From NCBI GenBank assembly GCA_028694275.1, contig JAQUTS010000046.1, positions 1 through 11,041 on the forward strand: 11,041 bases of DNA, in the 5' to 3' direction. This DNA comes from Candidatus Gastranaerophilales bacterium. GTDB lineage: Bacteria > Cyanobacteriota > Vampirovibrionia > Gastranaerophilales > CAJFVJ01. Both the position numbers and the translations under genes were made by a program. Below, one piece after another: positions 7,704 to 11,041 of this stretch (the first letter of the stretch is position 1; the number at the start of each line of letters is the position of its first letter). The notes below the pieces were generated by a model. It did not search any database, had not been told where the DNA came from, and worked only from the letters and a program-made list of their open reading frames with translations.

Positions 7704-8543
7704 GTGGGATACAAAATCTTATCAAAAACAAAACTTTGCGAAGGACAATACGAGCTTGTAATAGATGCGCCTTATGTTGTGCGCAATGCTAAAGCAGGAC
7801 AATTTATAATTTTGAGGGTAAATGATGAAGGGGAAAGAGTTCCTCTTACCATTGCCGATATAAATAAAGAAAAAAATGAACTTACCATCGTATTTATGGC
7901 TGTAGGCTATACAACCAAACAACTTGCAGAACTCGAAGCCGGGGATGAAATATTCGACCTTGTCGGGCCTTTGGGTGTTCCGACTGATGCTGAAAAATTC
8001 GGCACGGTAATTTGCGTAGCAGGCGGTTATGGCGCAGCTCCATGTTATTTGATTGCAAAAGCATTCAAAGACGCAGGCAACAAAGTATACATGGTTATGG
8101 GAGCCAGAACAAAAGATCTTATCTTCTGGCAGGACAAAATGAAAACAGCTTGCGATGAATTATTCATAACAACCGATGATGGAACACTTGGAGAAAAAGG
8201 CTTCGTAACAGGCGTTGTGGATAGATTAATCGGCCAAGAAAAAATAGACCACGTTGTAGCTGTAGGCCCAATGCCTATGATGAGAGCAGTTGCAGAACTT
8301 ACAAGACCTCACGAAATCTACACTGTTGCCAGCATGAACCCTATTATGGTTGATGGAACAGGTATGTGTGGTGCTTGCAGAGTCACAGTTGGCGGCGAAG
8401 TCAAATTCGCTTGTGTTGACGGACCTGACTTTGACGCTCACAAAATCGACTTTGATGAAGTTATTCAAAGGCTCAAAATATACAAAGATACTGAGCGCAC
8501 TCGAGATGAAAATTGCAACTTGGTAAAACAAGCTTCAAAATAA
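7704..8543 (+). CDS. NfnA-like sulfide/dihydroorotate dehydrogenase-type FAD/NAD-binding protein
   Basis: Small electron-transfer subunit of the Nfn/SudB type. In characterised relatives NfnA carries FAD and a [2Fe-2S] cluster and works with NfnB in NADH-dependent reduced ferredoxin:NADP+ oxidoreduction. The 279-aa length fits. Visible: FAD-binding RVPLTI (45-50) and VGPLG (87-91), the NAD-binding glycine motif AGGYGAAP (106-113), and the C-terminal cluster motif DGTGMCGACRV (217-227) with C222, C225 and C237. PyrK proteins have a fourth cysteine before this motif; here D217 is the nearest candidate ligand, which matches NfnA-type proteins and argues against PyrK. The start is GTG at 7704, with AAGGGAG (7689-7695) 8 nt upstream. 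Unlike the usual nfnAB pair, no glutamate synthase-like large subunit follows: the gene ends at a strong terminator. A partner elsewhere in the genome is likely. Confidence 0.9.
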   Translation: MGYKILSKTKLCEGQYELVIDAPYVVRNAKAGQFIILRVNDEGERVPLTIADINKEKNELTIVFMAVGYTTKQLAELEAGDEIFDLVGPLGVPTDAEKFGTVICVAGGYGAAPCYLIAKAFKDAGNKVYMVMGARTKDLIFWQDKMKTACDELFITTDDGTLGEKGFVTGVVDRLIGQEKIDHVVAVGPMPMMRAVAELTRPHEIYTVASMNPIMVDGTGMCGACRVTVGGEVKFACVDGPDFDAHKIDFDEVIQRLKIYKDTERTRDENCNLVKQASK

Positions 8544-8549
8544 AAGGAT

Positions 8550-8575
8550 AAGGTCGGTATTTCTACCGACCTTTT
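8550..8575 (+). terminator. Intrinsic terminator after the nfnA-like gene
   Basis: A perfect 10-bp stem, AAGGTCGGTA (8550-8559) and TACCGACCTT (8564-8573), loop TTTC, ending in TTTT, 6 nt after the stop. In the other direction it is followed by ATCCTTTTATTTT, so it may also stop transcripts of the small minus-strand gene. Confidence 0.9.
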
Positions 8576-8576
8576 A

Positions 8577-8661
8577 TTAAATCCGCTTGTGACATACCCA
8601 AGCGTGTAATCCCTTCGCTACTCTCCTAATATTTACCTTACCTACCGCCCAAGAGGACGGA
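8577..8661. other. GC-richer structured intergenic patch
   Basis: This 85-bp stretch is clearly richer in GC than its flanks and holds two small hairpins: CGCTTG (8584-8589) with CAAGCG (8599-8604), and CCGCCC (8645-8650) with GGACGG (8655-8660). The second pairs fully only as minus-strand RNA, using a G-U pair. AATCCG (8580-8585) and CGGATT (8658-8663) could close the whole patch but compete with the hairpins. It would lie in the 3' UTR of the small minus-strand gene. No known ncRNA, riboswitch or tRNA pattern was recognised. Confidence 0.35.
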
Positions 8662-8811
8662 TTATGCGATTATTCTTTTAGCAGAATAATACACATAATC
8701 CTTAATAATTTTTCTGTAATATCTTTGATATTCAAATTCTTGTGAGACGCTTTCTATTCTTACGGGCTCTAATTTTGGCGGAAAATATTTTTTCAACGAC
8801 AGTAAAACCAT
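8662..8811 (-). CDS. Probable small protein, 49 aa, unknown function
   Basis: I do not recognise this protein. The minus strand from ATG 8811 encodes 49 residues starting MVLLSLKKYFPPKLEPVRIE and ending in KRIIA. GGGAG sits 5 nt upstream of the ATG, as good as any ribosome binding site in the window. It is basic and Tyr-rich (seven Tyr), with a proline-containing N-terminal part and a helical C-terminal half with alternating hydrophobic and charged residues (about 26-48). It has no convincing membrane segment and no cysteine. Upstream on the minus strand, TTGTTT and TATAAC with 18-nt spacing form a possible promoter (about 8839-8868). An overlapping ATG 3 nt upstream in another frame gives only 27 codons, and the opposite-strand frame at 8742-8939 lacks a ribosome binding site. 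A small regulatory or host-specific protein is possible; chance cannot be excluded at this length. Confidence 0.5.
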   Translation of the reverse strand: MVLLSLKKYFPPKLEPVRIESVSQEFEYQRYYRKIIKDYVYYSAKRIIA

Positions 8812-9006
8812 TCATACTCCCTTTCTCATATTTTGCTCAAGTCCAGTTGTTATATTATTCGTTATTTTTAATAAACAATCATCGGCCTATAGGTGTAAAT
8901 AAAAGACCCCAAATAGACCATGAGGTTTACGAAATATGAAAGATTTTTGTTAAGTTAGCAGCCTCAAAAAATCAAGTATGTTATTATATTTTTATGGAGA
9001 CTGGGG
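8812..9006. other. Intergenic region upstream of the nucleotidase gene
   Basis: About 195 bp between the small minus-strand gene and the nucleotidase gene, presumably carrying both their promoters. A convincing plus-strand -35/-10 pair was not found, though AT-rich -10-like text (TTATTATAT, 8981-8989) lies about 20 nt before the start. GGAG at 8996-8999 is the nucleotidase ribosome binding site, 7 nt from the ATG. TGAGG (8920-8924) and CCTCA (8962-8966) could pair, but no riboswitch was recognised. Confidence 0.4.
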
Positions 9007-10557
9007 ATGTTTAAAAGAAGACTACTCTTATTATTAGCAGTAATTTTTTGTTCGGTTAATTTAGCTTTTGGCTACGAATTAACAATTTTGCACAGCAATG
9101 ATATCCACGGCAGAATAGAACCTATCTCATACAAAGACTCAAAACCCTTGGGCGGCTGGGCAAGAAGAGCGGGCCTTATAAAAGAAATCGAATCAAAAAA
9201 AGAAAATACTCTGATACTCGATGCGGGTGATATTTACCAAGGAAGCGTTTACTACCAAATTTATGAAGGTATGCCTGAGATGAATTTTCTTGATCAGGCA
9301 GGCTATGACGCTATTTGCGTCGGGAATCATGAATTGGACAAAGGCCTTGACGCATTTGAAAATCTCACAAAATTAACAAGCGTACCTTTTTTGGGTGCGA
9401 ATGTGGAATTTAGCAGCAATTTTTATCTTAACGGCAAAATAAAATCACATATAACAAAGGATTTAAACGGCTTCAAAGTCGGAGTCATAGGGATGACCAC
9501 ACCCGAATTAAAACACCTAAGCGCCTACTCTGATTACATAAATCAGCCTGATTATTACAAAACTCTGCAATTTTTTATCAACTACCTAAAAAATGATGTT
9601 GACCTATTGGTTTTGCTCTCTCATAGCGGAGTAGAGCAAGATATTGAAACAGCCAAAAACGTAGATGGTTTAGATGTCATAGTGGGCGGGCATTCACATA
9701 CTTTTATGGAAAAACCATACTGTGCAGTGAAAAACGGGAGAAAAACTCTTGTAGTTCAAGCGGGAGAATTTGGCATAAAACTTGGCGAACTTGATATTGA
9801 ATTCAACGAAAAAGGAATCCAAAAATACACCTACCAACTTATTCCTTTAGATGAAACTGTCCCGACAGATAAAAAAATTGAGAAAAAAATTGCAGAACTA
9901 AATACTGGCCTTGAACGCATAAAAAATGAAAAACTGGGAGAACTAAAATCCCCGCTTGATTGCACAAGTGCCTCTTTGAGCAAAACCCTGACAAACTCAG
10001 GAGCACTGGTTTTAGAAGCCATATCCAAAGCATCTAATGATATCGACGCTGTAATGATAAACGCGGGGACGATAAGAGGAAATAAAATACTTCCCAAAGG
10101 AAAAATAACCAAAATGGATGTAATAGAAATGCTGCCGTTTGCAAATAAAATGGTCATTGTTGATCTGAAAGGAAAAGATATCAAATCCATTCTTGAAACC
10201 TCTGCCAGATATGCGCCAAACAGAAATGAAGCATTTTTGCAGACAAAAGGATTATCTTATACAATTGACACAAAACAACCGGCACAAGCCTTATCGCCTG
10301 ATTTGGAAAAAGTTACAAAAGAAGGCTGCCGGGTAAAGGATGTTAAAATAAATAATAAACCGCTTGATGAAGAGGCCACATACAAGATACTCACAACAGA
10401 TTTCTTGTATTCAGGGGGTAACGGGTATTTTCAATTCAAAAAAAGCCCTGATTATAGAAGAATAGATTTCTATGTGACAAATGCAGTAGTTGAATATATC
10501 AAACAAAACAAAAAAATCAACCCGCGACCAAAAGATAAGGTGATTGTAGAAGAGTAA
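9007..10557 (+). CDS. Secreted 5'-nucleotidase / UshA-type metallophosphoesterase
   Basis: Periplasmic or exported enzyme of the UshA/YfkN/CD73 family, which hydrolyses nucleotides (and in some members UDP-sugars or cyclic nucleotides) to nucleosides and phosphate for salvage. A signal peptide (MFKRRLLLLLAVIFCSVNLA, cut near residue 22) is followed by the metallophosphatase domain (about 23-260) with the expected dimetal ligands: D32 and H34 (NDIHG), D75 (DAGDIYQGS), N107 and H108 (GNHELDKG), H206 (LSHSG), H229 and H231 (GGHSH). The C-terminal 5'-nucleotidase domain (about 305-500) shows NAGTIRG (352-358), LPFANKM (376-382) and SGGNGYFQF (469-477), which shape the substrate pocket in relatives. 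At 516 aa the length is usual and no catalytic residue is missing. No lipobox or wall anchor is seen. Exact substrate cannot be told from sequence. A TPR-type gene follows after 4 nt, so the two are probably co-transcribed. Confidence 0.93.
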   Translation: MFKRRLLLLLAVIFCSVNLAFGYELTILHSNDIHGRIEPISYKDSKPLGGWARRAGLIKEIESKKENTLILDAGDIYQGSVYYQIYEGMPEMNFLDQAGYDAICVGNHELDKGLDAFENLTKLTSVPFLGANVEFSSNFYLNGKIKSHITKDLNGFKVGVIGMTTPELKHLSAYSDYINQPDYYKTLQFFINYLKNDVDLLVLLSHSGVEQDIETAKNVDGLDVIVGGHSHTFMEKPYCAVKNGRKTLVVQAGEFGIKLGELDIEFNEKGIQKYTYQLIPLDETVPTDKKIEKKIAELNTGLERIKNEKLGELKSPLDCTSASLSKTLTNSGALVLEAISKASNDIDAVMINAGTIRGNKILPKGKITKMDVIEMLPFANKMVIVDLKGKDIKSILETSARYAPNRNEAFLQTKGLSYTIDTKQPAQALSPDLEKVTKEGCRVKDVKINNKPLDEEATYKILTTDFLYSGGNGYFQFKKSPDYRRIDFYVTNAVVEYIKQNKKINPRPKDKVIVEE

Positions 10558-10561
10558 AAAA

Positions 10562-11041
10562 ATGAAAAGAACGTTATTAATATTTTTGATGGTACTTACC
10601 GTGATGGCAGGAATATATGTTTTGACAGGACAAAACAACTGCCTCAATGCGCCTGATTTGAACAGAAATTTTTATAAAAAAGCGCTAAAACTCGAAAAAA
10701 ATGGCCAATACAAAGAAGCCTATTATGCTTATAAAAAAGTTTCGCCATTTTATAGTGCCTATGACGCTGTATTGATTCATCAATCTGATTGTGCCGCACA
10801 AATAGAAGATGAAAAAACAGCTATTAAAAAACTTGAAACACTAATATTAAAATTCCCCCGCTCAAAATTGACCCCTTGTGCACATTACAAACTGGCTCAA
10901 GCATACGTCAGATCAGGGCAAGACAAAAAAGCCGAAAAGGTTTTACAGAAAATCATCAACAAATACCCCGATTCAGAATATAAAATCGCATCATATTACT
11001 ATCTTGGTAGTTTAAACAAGAAAAAAGACCCTAAATACGCG
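10562..11041 (+). CDS. Membrane-anchored TPR-type envelope protein, cut by the window edge (160 codons)
   Basis: An open frame from the ATG at 10562 to the right edge with no stop. It starts with a hydrophobic signal peptide or anchor (MKRTLLIFLMVLTVMAGIYV), then TPR-like helical pairs: about residues 35-65 (FYKKALKLEKNGQYKEAYYA), 85-102 (TAIKKLETLILKFPRSKL) and 105-138 (AHYKLAQAYVRSGQDKKAEK, then KYPDSEY), with a further unit beginning at about 140. The 'KFPRS' and 'KYPDS' turns are typical of BamD/YbgF-like repeats and of the N-terminal helical part of Slt-type lytic transglycosylases. No catalytic domain is inside the window, so either identity is a guess. C27 is not in a proper lipobox (QNNC), so a lipoprotein is unlikely. 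The start is 4 nt after the nucleotidase stop, with only weak GAAGAG upstream, suggesting translational coupling. Confidence 0.8.
   Translation, partial: MKRTLLIFLMVLTVMAGIYVLTGQNNCLNAPDLNRNFYKKALKLEKNGQYKEAYYAYKKVSPFYSAYDAVLIHQSDCAAQIEDEKTAIKKLETLILKFPRSKLTPCAHYKLAQAYVRSGQDKKAEKVLQKIINKYPDSEYKIASYYYLGSLNKKKDPKYA

Noticed and set aside
7704..8543. Identification as PyrK (dihydroorotate dehydrogenase electron-transfer subunit)
   Set aside because: The fourth cluster cysteine of PyrK is absent and the DGTGMCGAC form with 279 aa fits the NfnA type; no pyrD lies next to it.
8742..8939. Plus-strand frame of 65 codons beginning with GTG
   Set aside because: No ribosome binding site, and it overlaps the minus-strand 49-aa frame, which has a strong one.
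9831..10190. Minus-strand frame of 119 codons inside the nucleotidase gene
   Set aside because: It lies antisense to the conserved 5'-nucleotidase domain, whose motifs show the plus frame is the real one.
10562..10645. Lipoprotein signal in the right-edge gene
   Set aside because: The only candidate cysteine (C27) is preceded by QNN, which is not a lipobox.

Overview
This is an AT-rich, gene-dense bacterial chromosome segment with short intergenic gaps, a standard genetic code, and purine-rich ribosome binding sites in front of most genes. A CMP-Kdo synthetase implies an envelope with Kdo-containing lipopolysaccharide, so a diderm. The mix of low GC, a TPR-GAF-HD-GYP protein, an NfnA-type flavoprotein and several TPR proteins would fit a gut or anaerobic lineage such as Vampirovibrionia/Gastranaerophilales ('Melainabacteria'). 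That placement is inference: no rRNA or other marker is present. I see no mobile element, CRISPR array, tRNA or rRNA.

Left part (1-3130, minus strand). A secreted TPR-repeat protein of 584 aa (start 3130) is followed 93 bp downstream by the first 427 codons of a cysteine-free protein I do not recognise, which runs off the left edge. The two may be co-transcribed.

Middle (3131-7574). Divergent from the TPR gene is a tight two-gene unit: a XerC/XerD tyrosine recombinase with all six catalytic residues, then kdsB, whose Shine-Dalgarno overlaps the xer stop codon. It faces a long minus-strand gene for an 852-aa TPR-GAF-HD-GYP signalling protein, a probable c-di-GMP phosphodiesterase. An inverted-repeat terminator between them serves both strands and is strongest for the HD-GYP side. 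The 3' ends of the two minus-strand TPR genes share a 20-bp near-repeat plus AT-rich blocks.

Right part (7575-11041, plus strand). Back-to-back promoters separate the HD-GYP gene from an NfnA-like FAD/NAD/[2Fe-2S] electron-transfer subunit, which ends at a strong terminator with no NfnB partner following it. A gap of about 460 bp then holds a GC-richer structured patch and a probable 49-aa minus-strand gene with a good ribosome binding site. After it come a secreted UshA-type 5'-nucleotidase (516 aa) and, 4 nt later, the start of a membrane-anchored TPR-type envelope protein cut by the right edge.

Nothing here is a clear new defence or mobile system. The points most worth a second look are the unrecognised cysteine-free protein, the small minus-strand gene and structured patch at 8580-8811, the repeated 3'-end motif, and the partnerless NfnA.
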